A DNA stretch of 64,000 bases from NCBI RefSeq assembly GCF_900070205.1, contig NZ_FAOO01000010.1, positions 1-64,000 of the forward strand, in the 5' to 3' direction. The number at the start of each line of letters is the position of its first letter. Within the stretch, counting starts at the first letter, position 1. Below the pieces are notes generated by a model. That model had not been told where the DNA came from and searched no databases. It saw only the letters and a program-made list of their open reading frames with translations. Made by a program: the position numbers and the translations under genes. Origin of the DNA: Candidatus Thermokryptus mobilis. GTDB taxonomy: Bacteria > Bacteroidota > Ignavibacteria > Kryptoniales > Kryptoniaceae. This document shows positions 8,766 through 16,136 of this stretch, piece by piece.

Positions 8766-10060
8766 TAAGTTAAATAAATCCTTACAACTGGGTCTTTCTG
8801 AAAATAAGGCAACGCCTTGGCAAATGCATCCGGGCTTAAAAACGGCAGAACTTCAAAAATCAACACCTTTTCATTAGGACTTACCAAGTCAAAAACGGAA
8901 AGAATTCTCTCGGCGATGACATTTTTGATTTCCTCCCCCAAATCAATCAAAATCTCCCTCTTAGCATAAAAAATCTCACCGATTAACTTTACAAATTTAT
9001 CACCTGTAATTGAACTATCATTTAACGCATAACTTATAAATTTCTCCGCATCCGACTTTATTATATCAAAGGCAACTGAAGAAACCTCATCAAAAGATGT
9101 CAAGGAGACATTGATTAAAAAGCCCTTCACCTCATCAAAATCACACCACTTTGACAAAAACTTCAAAAGGTCAATTTTAAAACTTGTGTCATCGCTGTTG
9201 TAAAAAATTTCCTTCGCCCTTTGGAAGAAAAACTTGAAGAAATGTCTGTTTGACTTAAAATTGCATCCGTCACGAGAACAAATCTTAACAATTGATATCA
9301 CTGCCATCTTTTGAATCGCCTTGTTCTCATCATTGACGAGATTGATTAAAAAATCAACCAACGATTTATCCCCGACCTTCCCGAGCGATTCAATAATTGC
9401 ACCTTTAAGTATCGGGTCATCAACTTGGTCAAACAAGTTGATGAGAAATTCATGGATCAATTTTAAAAACTCACTCCCGTGAAATCTCTCAGCTATTTTA
9501 CCAAGCGACTCAACGATTTGAATTTGCGCAAACTCAAACTTCTCAAATGAATCAATTAAAAACTCAACCGTTTTCCCACCGCCGACATTTCCAAGCGCTT
9601 CAATAACCGAGACCACAACATTTGGATCTGGATCGTTTAGTTTCCCAATCAAAAAATCCTCCGTTTTCTCATCTCCTATCAATCCCAAAACATCAATTGC
9701 CATTTTTCTTATATCTTTGTCCTCATGATTTGCCAAACTCAAAAGCGAGGGAACAGCATCTTCCCCAAGCTTAACGAGAAGTTCAGAGGAAAGGTTTTTT
9801 AAGCCAATATCATCAAAGCACATCAACTCACATACACTTTCAACGATTTTCTTTTTCATACCTTCAAAATCACTGGCTATTGACAAAAGCGATTGCGCAA
9901 CTGCATCTCTCACGCCTTTATCTTTATCCCTCAAAAGCCCGATCAACTTTTCAATAACTCCCTCCCTATCGCCAAATTTAACTATCGCCTCAACAGATGC
10001 CCTTCGCTCATCTGGGTCAAAAGAGTCAAGACCTTTTAAAATCACATCAAAAGCCCTCAT
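8765..10060 (-). CDS. HEAT-repeat protein in the chemosensory operon
   Basis: A 431-residue all-helical protein made of about eight or more HEAT/PBS-lyase-like repeats, clearest in the first 260 residues (for example VIEALGNVGGGKTVEFLID and IIESLGKVGDKSLVDFLIN, each about 30-35 residues apart). The C-terminal third is more divergent. No signal peptide or catalytic motif is seen. It overlaps the preceding gene by four bases (ATGA) and the next by one base, so it is an integral part of the operon. HEAT arrays usually scaffold protein complexes; a role in organising the signalling array is inference. Confidence 0.85.
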   Translation of the reverse strand: MRAFDVILKGLDSFDPDERRASVEAIVKFGDREGVIEKLIGLLRDKDKGVRDAVAQSLLSIASDFEGMKKKIVESVCELMCFDDIGLKNLSSELLVKLGEDAVPSLLSLANHEDKDIRKMAIDVLGLIGDEKTEDFLIGKLNDPDPNVVVSVIEALGNVGGGKTVEFLIDSFEKFEFAQIQIVESLGKIAERFHGSEFLKLIHEFLINLFDQVDDPILKGAIIESLGKVGDKSLVDFLINLVNDENKAIQKMAVISIVKICSRDGCNFKSNRHFFKFFFQRAKEIFYNSDDTSFKIDLLKFLSKWCDFDEVKGFLINVSLTSFDEVSSVAFDIIKSDAEKFISYALNDSSITGDKFVKLIGEIFYAKREILIDLGEEIKNVIAERILSVFDLVSPNEKVLIFEVLPFLSPDAFAKALPYFQKDPVVRIYLT

Positions 10061-11382
10061 ACCTCCCGAATTTTTGTTCTAACAATTATGCCTAAATCCT
10101 CCTCAAAAATTGAATTTTTCATATCAAAGCTTATCTCCTCCCTCGCTCCATTTATCTCAAGATAAGTGTTCTTGTAAATTGTTCCATAGACGATAAGCCG
10201 CGCTTTCCCAGCTTTTCTCATATCCTCAAGTAAATTGTTCCTTACAATTTCAAGCTGTTTTATTCGCTTTGGTATCTCATCCCGCCATCTGATCAAATTC
10301 TGAAATTGTCGCTCTTGATCTTCTGGCAACTCGCCCCAATCAATTTTTAACCTTGCAAGTGCGTAAATTTCTGACTTAACACCCTCAAGATACGATTCAA
10401 GTCGCCTTATTTCAGCCGTAACTTTTTTAAGCTTCTCAACTTGAACATCACGCCTGCCAATTATGACAACCGTCCTTGAATATTCCGCACCACCAAGCGT
10501 CTTCACCTCAACCTCACCCTTGCTCATTACCACACCGCCAATTATCACAGCATCCTTTGCGATTAACCTCCCTCCACAAACTATGTTTGCATTTACAGCT
10601 TCCCTTTTTATCACAACATTCCCATCAGCAACGAGATTTTGATTCGTTATATATCTCAACGAAACATCCCCGTGAACATAAAGCTTACCCCTGCCATAAC
10701 CTATAAACCCACCGCCAATTAAAGCATTTCCCTCCACTTCAACTTCAGCATCCTCAATGTTCCCGTAAACTTCAAGATTTTTACCAACTTTAACCCTTGA
10801 ACCCGACTTTATATCCCCCTTGACGATCAATGTCCCAATGAAATTCACCTCACCAAAGCTTACATCAACATTCCCATCTATCGTTAAAATTGGGGAGACC
10901 TCAATAGTCCCATCATCGTTTAAAATAAGATTACCATCCGCACTCGCAACTATGACAGAGTTATCTTGTTCTGAAAAAGACACATTTTCTCCCAAAAATA
11001 TATGATTTGCCTTTCTCCCAACTCTCGCCTTTAAAATCTCACCCGTCACAGCAACACCATCAACACCTGATGTAGGCGGATAAACTACCGCTATCCTCTC
11101 ACCAGCTTTCACATTCCTTATCAATGTCCTCCTGCTCATATCAAACTCAAACGAAATATAGCCATCCCTACCATCAACAGGCGGACTGCCCTCAGCAATT
11201 AAAAATTTACCTTCACTTGGATTTTCAATGAGCTTTTCTATCTCAACCATCTTTATCCCGTAGACAACACCAGACGACTTAGCAAAATTCACAATGTCAT
11301 CAACGCATTTACCTTCAAGCTCTTCTTTTGATTCAATGATTAAATATGCCTTTAACTTATCTGACGCTATCTCAATTTTCAT
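10057..11382 (-). CDS. DUF342 / FapA-family protein
   Basis: A 441-residue cytoplasmic protein of the FapA (flagellar assembly protein A, DUF342) family. After about 110 N-terminal residues it has a right-handed beta-helix-like region rich in Gly and Val with recurring short turns such as GNLEVYGNIEDAEVEVEGNA-type steps (about 150-300), then a helical coiled-coil (about 310-380) and a beta C-terminus. FapA proteins are often encoded near chemotaxis or flagellar genes, but no flagellar gene is present here. It overlaps cheW by 11 bases and the HEAT gene by 4. Exact function unknown. Confidence 0.85.
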   Translation of the reverse strand: MKIEIASDKLKAYLIIESKEELEGKCVDDIVNFAKSSGVVYGIKMVEIEKLIENPSEGKFLIAEGSPPVDGRDGYISFEFDMSRRTLIRNVKAGERIAVVYPPTSGVDGVAVTGEILKARVGRKANHIFLGENVSFSEQDNSVIVASADGNLILNDDGTIEVSPILTIDGNVDVSFGEVNFIGTLIVKGDIKSGSRVKVGKNLEVYGNIEDAEVEVEGNALIGGGFIGYGRGKLYVHGDVSLRYITNQNLVADGNVVIKREAVNANIVCGGRLIAKDAVIIGGVVMSKGEVEVKTLGGAEYSRTVVIIGRRDVQVEKLKKVTAEIRRLESYLEGVKSEIYALARLKIDWGELPEDQERQFQNLIRWRDEIPKRIKQLEIVRNNLLEDMRKAGKARLIVYGTIYKNTYLEINGAREEISFDMKNSIFEEDLGIIVRTKIREV

Positions 11383-11878
11383 CGCTATGGCTGAAAACTT
11401 CTTTTAAAGTTTCTCTTTCCTCAACATTTAGGACCTTTTTGAGGTCAAGCAAAATTAAAAGACGATTTTCAAGCTTTGCTATTCCGATTATGTATTCGCT
11501 ATCAATCCCACTGATGAGCTCCGGTGGTGGCTCAACAACGCTTTTCGGAACCCTCAACACCTCACTCACACTATCAACTATGAAACCGATAGTCTTGTCA
11601 TCAATCTCAACCACAACTATTCTCGTATCTTTATCGTTTTCTTTTCTGCCAAGACCTAATCTCCTCCTTAAATTCACAACTGGGACAATCCTTCCGCGCA
11701 AATTCATCACACCTTCAACAAAATCAGGAGCATTCGGGACACGCGTTACTTCAACGAGGCGATTTATCTCCTGAACTTGAAGGATGTCAACTCCAAACTC
11801 CTCATTCCCAATTTTAAAACTCACCAACTGCAAAACTTCCTTGTAATTTTCAGCGCTAACAACATCCTGTAAATTCAT
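11372..11878 (-). CDS. cheW: Chemotaxis coupling protein CheW
   Basis: A single CheW domain of 168 residues linking the receptor to CheA. Family features are FKIGNEEFGVDILQVQEI near the start, then EVTRVPNAPDFVEGVMNLRG and the RIVPVVNLRR strand. The last 20 residues form a charged tail. A strong AAGGAG lies eight bases before the ATG. It follows the receptor gene by about 48 bases and precedes the FapA-like gene. Confidence 0.95.
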   Translation of the reverse strand: MNLQDVVSAENYKEVLQLVSFKIGNEEFGVDILQVQEINRLVEVTRVPNAPDFVEGVMNLRGRIVPVVNLRRRLGLGRKENDKDTRIVVVEIDDKTIGFIVDSVSEVLRVPKSVVEPPPELISGIDSEYIIGIAKLENRLLILLDLKKVLNVEERETLKEVFSHSDEN

Positions 11879-11926
11879 CTTTGTGTCTCCTTTTTTTAAT
11901 TTTTATCGGAATATTTCAAAAATTTC

Positions 11927-13804
11927 TTAAACTCCATTGCCTCCAACCCCTATAAATTTCTTCCCGTATTCCGCCCTCTCAATAACCTGACCGATATTAA
12001 ATCTCATAACCATTTGTCTCAATTTTTCAGTCAATCCACTTAAATCGTCAACCGCCTTTGCGATTTGATGAACCCCTGCAGATGTTTGCTCAGCAATTGA
12101 ACTTATTGATTCAACCGATTTACTTATCTCCTCACTGACTTTTGATTGTTCGGTGTTCGCACGAGAAATTTCAGAGATTAAATTAGCTACATCATTTGCA
12201 TTTTGAACTATTTGTTTTAAGGCAAGATTTGCATTGTCTGCAAGTTTAATTCCCGCCTCAGCTACCTCAACCCCAGATTCCATAATTTTAACTACTTCGT
12301 CTGTATCAGATTGTATTTGCTTTATCATTTTGCTTATTTCCTTTGTAGCCTTCATTGTTCTTTCAGCAAGTTTTCTGACCTCATCTGCAACAACTGCAAA
12401 ACCACGCCCCTGCTCACCTGCACGAGCTGCTTCAATAGCGGCGTTCAAAGCGAGTAAATTCGTCTGATCAGCAATATCCTCAATCACATCTATTATCTCC
12501 CCGATTTGACTGCTGCTTTTACCGAGAACTTGAACGCTTTGAGCTGAATTTCTAACAACATCCGCAAGGCGACGCATCTGCTCAATCGTGGCTATGACTG
12601 CTTTGCTCCCTTCATTTGCAAAGGAACTATTCGCCTGAGCAAGTTCAGCTGCCCTTTCAGCCCCGCGCGCATTTTCAATCACAGTCCTTGACATCTCTTC
12701 AATAGCAGAAACAACCTCAGCTATTTGCCTTGCTTGATCCTGAACAGCAGTTGACATCTCCTCAGTTGAACTACTGATCTGGGATGTCGCATTCGCAACA
12801 GCATTGCTTGCATCAATTATCTCTTTTATTAAACCCCTCAAATCAACTATCATCTTGTTCAACTTCATAATCAAAGCCCCAACCTCATCATCTTTTTCAG
12901 GGATTCCTTCCTTAGTTAAATCCCCATTTGAAACCGCCTCAATTATATCAAAAATTTTCCTTATCTGAACTTCAAGATATTCCTGTTGCTGTTGTATTCT
13001 CCCCTTCGCCTGCTCCGCCTCAACCCTTAATCTCTCTGCTAACTCCCTCTGCGATGAAATCTCCTCAATTGATTCCCTTATGCTCTCAACCATCTTGTTA
13101 AATGACCTGACAAGAACACCTATCTCATCACCACGATCAACCCATTCCTTTATCTCAACATTCACATCACCATTGGCCACAGTCTCAGCAGCTCTCTGAA
13201 CGCTCTCAACCGGTTTGACAAACCAAGCGACCACGATATAACTAAACACAAGCCCAAGCAATAAAGCAAACACAATAAATCCCAAATTAAGCAAATGCGC
13301 CCCTGATAACACCTCTTTGATTGTAACCTTTGAAGCACCAAATCTAACATATCCAACAACCTCACTATCACGATAAACCTTCGCTTGGACATCAAGGATA
13401 TCCTCACCCCTGACATTCAAATCAACATAACTTACATCCTCTGAAAATTTTCTTAAACCTCCCATTTCGCCCCCTAAATAATCAAGATTTTTCTCAGCCA
13501 AGACCTTGCCATCAACCCCGTAAATCACAATATAACGGAATCTCACTAACTCATTCTGATAAAAATTCTCAATGACTTGCTTGAGTTGATTCACATCTTG
13601 AAGCAAGATCAAATAAACTGATTCATGCGAGAGCAATTCGCTCACACTTTTAACCCTTTTGATAAATTGTCTCTCAATCTCTCTTCCAAGGATCGTTGAA
13701 TAAATCAGGGATACAGCAATAGCGATAAAAAGAACCATAATTTCAATCCCTATGAAAGTTTTATAACGCCACTTCAAGTTGTTGAATTTTTTAATTAGCC
13801 ACAT
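11927..13804 (-). CDS. Methyl-accepting chemotaxis protein
   Basis: Inner-membrane chemoreceptor of 625 residues. A transmembrane helix at about 19-38, a periplasmic domain of about 130 residues, a second helix at about 172-196, a HAMP domain to about 250, a linker coiled-coil, and a cytoplasmic signalling domain with the hairpin tip [19 protein letters not shown]. The periplasmic part looks like a dCache/sCache-type sensor in size, but that is a guess. No C-terminal CheR-binding pentapeptide. The start has GGAGAGGGTG upstream and lies inside the end of the binding-protein gene (14-base overlap), suggesting that the two proteins work together. Confidence 0.95.
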   Translation of the reverse strand: MWLIKKFNNLKWRYKTFIGIEIMVLFIAIAVSLIYSTILGREIERQFIKRVKSVSELLSHESVYLILLQDVNQLKQVIENFYQNELVRFRYIVIYGVDGKVLAEKNLDYLGGEMGGLRKFSEDVSYVDLNVRGEDILDVQAKVYRDSEVVGYVRFGASKVTIKEVLSGAHLLNLGFIVFALLLGLVFSYIVVAWFVKPVESVQRAAETVANGDVNVEIKEWVDRGDEIGVLVRSFNKMVESIRESIEEISSQRELAERLRVEAEQAKGRIQQQQEYLEVQIRKIFDIIEAVSNGDLTKEGIPEKDDEVGALIMKLNKMIVDLRGLIKEIIDASNAVANATSQISSSTEEMSTAVQDQARQIAEVVSAIEEMSRTVIENARGAERAAELAQANSSFANEGSKAVIATIEQMRRLADVVRNSAQSVQVLGKSSSQIGEIIDVIEDIADQTNLLALNAAIEAARAGEQGRGFAVVADEVRKLAERTMKATKEISKMIKQIQSDTDEVVKIMESGVEVAEAGIKLADNANLALKQIVQNANDVANLISEISRANTEQSKVSEEISKSVESISSIAEQTSAGVHQIAKAVDDLSGLTEKLRQMVMRFNIGQVIERAEYGKKFIGVGGNGV

Positions 13805-14309
13805 ATTGCACCCTCTCCTTATAGTTTTCTGGAATTGTCAAGTTAAGAGCATTCGTAATTTTATCGTTGACAAAAATTTTTAAATCTTCACCCGCTTCAA
13901 GTGTAAAAAGCCCACCCTCTTTAACCATCTCAACGCTTGGAACAGCAACCGGAATCTTGTTCAAAAGCGAGTTCTTTAAAATATATTCTCTTGCTATTGG
14001 ATGAGCAGAAACATCTTGCACATCAAAAATCCATAAGAAATCAACACCGCCCTTTATAACTTCATTAAATCTCTGAGCAATGTCCTTCAACTCTCTCACA
14101 TCCCCAATTACAATTTTCACCCCTGCTGAAAAACCCGCCTTTTGAAGTTTTTCAACTAATCCCGGATTTTTGCTCAAATCACAAAGCAAACCGACTTTCT
14201 GCATATCTGGCTTGAACGATTTCATCATAAAAAGATATTGAAGTGGCGTCGCCTTCTGAGAAAAGGCAACGAAATGAAACAAAACAAAGAAAAATAAAAT
14301 TTTCCTCAT
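13791..14309 (-). CDS. Secreted ABC-type substrate-binding-like protein
   Basis: A 172-residue protein with an N-terminal signal peptide (about residues 1-17, ending near AFSQ). The rest resembles one lobe of the PF04392 (ABC transporter substrate-binding, TrpX/DUF534-like) family: [22 protein letters not shown], then [20 protein letters not shown] and [16 protein letters not shown]. It is shorter than the usual 300 residues, so only the core of one domain plus part of the other remains. No ABC permease or ATPase is adjacent; instead the gene overlaps the receptor gene, so it probably presents a ligand to the receptor. Ligand unknown. Confidence 0.75.
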   Translation of the reverse strand: MRKILFFFVLFHFVAFSQKATPLQYLFMMKSFKPDMQKVGLLCDLSKNPGLVEKLQKAGFSAGVKIVIGDVRELKDIAQRFNEVIKGGVDFLWIFDVQDVSAHPIAREYILKNSLLNKIPVAVPSVEMVKEGGLFTLEAGEDLKIFVNDKITNALNLTIPENYKERVQYVAN

Positions 14310-14318
14310 ACTTCAACC

Positions 14319-14696
14319 TCAATTTGTTTTGTTTAAATCAGCAAGAATTTGAGTTATAATTCTCTCAAGGACACCAAGGTCAGCTGGCTTCTGCAAAATC
14401 GCTGTTACTTCAATCCCTTCAAGTTTTTCATTCGTTATCTCGCCAACATATCCACTTAAAATCACGATTTTAAAATCACGCTTGAACTTCAAAATTTCCC
14501 TTATCATCTCAATCCCAGTCATATCAGGCATCTTATAATCAGTGATTAAAATTTGAAACTCAACCTGTTGAGCTTTTTTAATTCCTTCCGAACCATTACC
14601 TGCTTCCACAACCTCAAGCCCAAGGATCGTTAGAAATTCCTTCAAAGTCACACGGACAAGTTCATCGTCATCAACAAGAAGAATTCGCTTTGGCAT
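14319..14696 (-). CDS. Single-domain response regulator, first gene of the chemosensory operon
   Basis: A 125-residue receiver domain: VDDDE acidic pair, phospho-acceptor Asp53 in ITDYKMP, Ser switch in ILSGYVG and Lys in LQKPAD. The YKMPDMTGIE pattern is closer to receivers of NtrC-type and hybrid systems than to CheY. It is the promoter-proximal gene, 9 bases before the binding-protein gene. Its target may be outside chemotaxis. No Shine-Dalgarno is visible before the ATG. Confidence 0.88.
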   Translation of the reverse strand: MPKRILLVDDDELVRVTLKEFLTILGLEVVEAGNGSEGIKKAQQVEFQILITDYKMPDMTGIEMIREILKFKRDFKIVILSGYVGEITNEKLEGIEVTAILQKPADLGVLERIITQILADLNKTN

Positions 14697-14805
14697 TTAA
14701 TTTCTATGTTTTTTCTACGACAATTAAACGCCTCAAAAGATGTGCCATTTGGAATTATTGAAATTTTCAAAAATTTTAAAAGCGATGTCCAATCCCCTGG
14801 CTAAT

Positions 14806-14845
14806 ATTGAGCAATCGTCTAAAAATTTTGAATAAAATTGAGCAA
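14806..14845. repeat. Paired direct repeat ATTGAGCAA in divergent intergenic region
   Basis: ATTGAGCAA occurs at 14806-14814 and 14837-14845, a 31-base period that places both copies on the same DNA face (about three turns). Each is preceded by A/T and followed by a C or T then CG or GG. The pair lies between the divergent chemosensory operon and the small secreted protein gene, so a regulator site is plausible but unproven. The rest of the 14697-14934 region is AT-rich with no gene seen. Confidence 0.35.
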
Positions 14846-14895
14846 CGGGAAATCGCAATAAAATGAAACTATATCCATGACGGATTTGTTGAAAA

Positions 14896-14915
14896 TTTTG
14901 AAAATCTTTTCAAAA
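14896..14915. promoter_or_regulatory. Perfect inverted repeat upstream of the secreted protein gene
   Basis: TTTTGAAAA at 14896-14904 and TTTTCAAAA at 14907-14915 form a perfect 9-base inverted repeat with a 2-base centre. It ends 19 bases before the ATG at 14935, just ahead of the GGAG ribosome site. It could be an operator; the AT-rich composition makes a chance palindrome possible. Confidence 0.3.
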
Positions 14916-14934
14916 CAAAATTTGGAGAACAAAG

Positions 14935-15318
14935 ATGAAGACCATAAAATTTTTTGCCTTCGTTTTAATGCTTCTTTTCTTCTCCGCATCAGCGGTTATT
15001 TCGCAGGGTTCAAAAGGAGCAACTGCTAAGAAAGTCACCCTAAAGGGCGAGATATTAGACCTTGCTTGTTATGTGGCTGGGGAAAAGAAGGGAGCAGAGC
15101 ATAAGAAATGCGCAGAGATGTGTATCAAGGGTGGCGCTCCAATTGGAATTTTAACCGATGACGGCAAGGTTTATCTTCTTGTTGAAAATCACCAGAAGCC
15201 AGAACCATATGAGAAATGCAAGGAATTCGCCGCTGAAAAAGTTACAGTGACGGGCTCGCTATATCAACGGGGTGGATTAGCAGGTGTTGTCGTTGAATCA
15301 GTTGAACCTTCAAAGTAA
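14935..15318 (+). CDS. Small secreted protein with conserved cysteines
   Basis: A 127-residue protein with a signal peptide (residues about 1-23, ending at VISQG). The mature part looks like a small beta-barrel, possibly OB-fold: VTLKGEILDLACYV, then a Cys/His segment HKKCAEMCIKGGAPIG, LTDDGKVYLLV and KVTVTGSLYQRGG. Four cysteines, at LACYV, KKC, EMC and EKC, could form disulfides or bind metal. I recognise the pattern from uncharacterised proteins found near cytochromes, but know no function. It has GGAG upstream, ends at a strong terminator, and precedes a dihaem cytochrome gene, hinting at a periplasmic redox role. Confidence 0.8.
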   Translation: MKTIKFFAFVLMLLFFSASAVISQGSKGATAKKVTLKGEILDLACYVAGEKKGAEHKKCAEMCIKGGAPIGILTDDGKVYLLVENHQKPEPYEKCKEFAAEKVTVTGSLYQRGGLAGVVVESVEPSK

Positions 15319-15324
15319 AATAAA

Positions 15325-15352
15325 AGGGCGGGCTAAACCCCGCCCTCTTTCT
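15325..15352 (+). terminator. Rho-independent terminator after the small secreted protein gene
   Basis: AGGGCGGG (15325-15332) and CCCGCCCT (15339-15346) form a perfect 8-base GC-rich stem with a 6-base loop, followed by CTTTCT. It begins seven bases after the stop codon at 15318 and lies 26 bases before the cytochrome start, so it may stop or attenuate transcription into that gene. Confidence 0.75.
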
Positions 15353-15377
15353 AAAATAAATCCCCCGCTTAAACGCC

Positions 15378-16136
15378 ATGGGGAAAAACCAAATTTATCC
15401 CTGGGTTATCTTTTTCTTCGTCGTCATATCTATCAATGTCCTGCTTGTCTATTTATCAATTCGCCTTCCGGAGTATACCCCCGTTTGGAAAGGGAGAGAA
15501 ATCGCCAACAAATACGGATGTTTCAATTGTCACGGCTTTGAAGGTCAAGGGGGAATGAAAAATCCAAATTATAAATATGGCGAAGTCCCCTCCTGGCAAG
15601 GTGAGACCGCAATGATGTTCATCGTTGATGAAAATGATATAAAGGAATGGATACTTTACGGGAAACCAAAACGATTAGAAAAAATTGATCATGGCGGTTT
15701 AATCAAGATGCCAGCCTATGAGAAAGTAATCTCGGAAAAGGAGCTAAAAAACTTAACAATTTATCTAAAAGCGGTCATGGGCTTAATTCAAATAAACGAT
15801 GAAAAAGCTAAAATTGGTTTTGAAATCGCAAAGAAAAACGGCTGTTTCGGTTGCCATGGTCCATATGGAATGGGTGGAATGCCAAATCCGAAATCACTTA
15901 AAGGATACATCCCAGGCTGGGATGGCCCCGACTTTGCGAAACTCGTCAAAAATGATGATGAGCTTAAAGAATGGATAACAAATGGAATAATAGAACGGCT
16001 CAAAAAGAATAAATTCGCAAAAAGATTCATTGAGCAACAAATCGTAAAAATGCCAGCATACAAAGATGTCTTGACAGATGAAGAAGTTGAGGAGATAATT
16101 TACTACATAAAATGGTTAAGGGGGCAAAAATTTTAA
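15378..16136 (+). CDS. Membrane-anchored dihaem cytochrome c
   Basis: A 252-residue protein with an N-terminal transmembrane anchor (about residues 8-29) and two tandem class I cytochrome c domains. Haem motifs are CFNCH (about residue 49) and CFGCH (about residue 154), each followed by a Gly-rich stretch (GFEGQGG, GPYGMGG) and by a Met in KMPAY that is the likely axial ligand in both domains. The repeat indicates internal duplication. The haems face the periplasm, where the protein could pass electrons between a quinol-oxidising complex and a terminal acceptor. Its stop codon overlaps the convergent hypF end by four bases. Confidence 0.9.
   Translation: MGKNQIYPWVIFFFVVISINVLLVYLSIRLPEYTPVWKGREIANKYGCFNCHGFEGQGGMKNPNYKYGEVPSWQGETAMMFIVDENDIKEWILYGKPKRLEKIDHGGLIKMPAYEKVISEKELKNLTIYLKAVMGLIQINDEKAKIGFEIAKKNGCFGCHGPYGMGGMPNPKSLKGYIPGWDGPDFAKLVKNDDELKEWITNGIIERLKKNKFAKRFIEQQIVKMPAYKDVLTDEEVEEIIYYIKWLRGQKF

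Noticed and set aside
14732-14747. Possible sigma-54 promoter (TGGCAC with TTGAG) on the minus strand before the chemosensory operon
   Set aside because: The -24 part is perfect but the -12 part has GA instead of the required GC, so it was not called.
15788-16063. Minus-strand open frame within the dihaem cytochrome gene
   Set aside because: A shadow of the cytochrome frame, with no ribosome site or recognisable domain.
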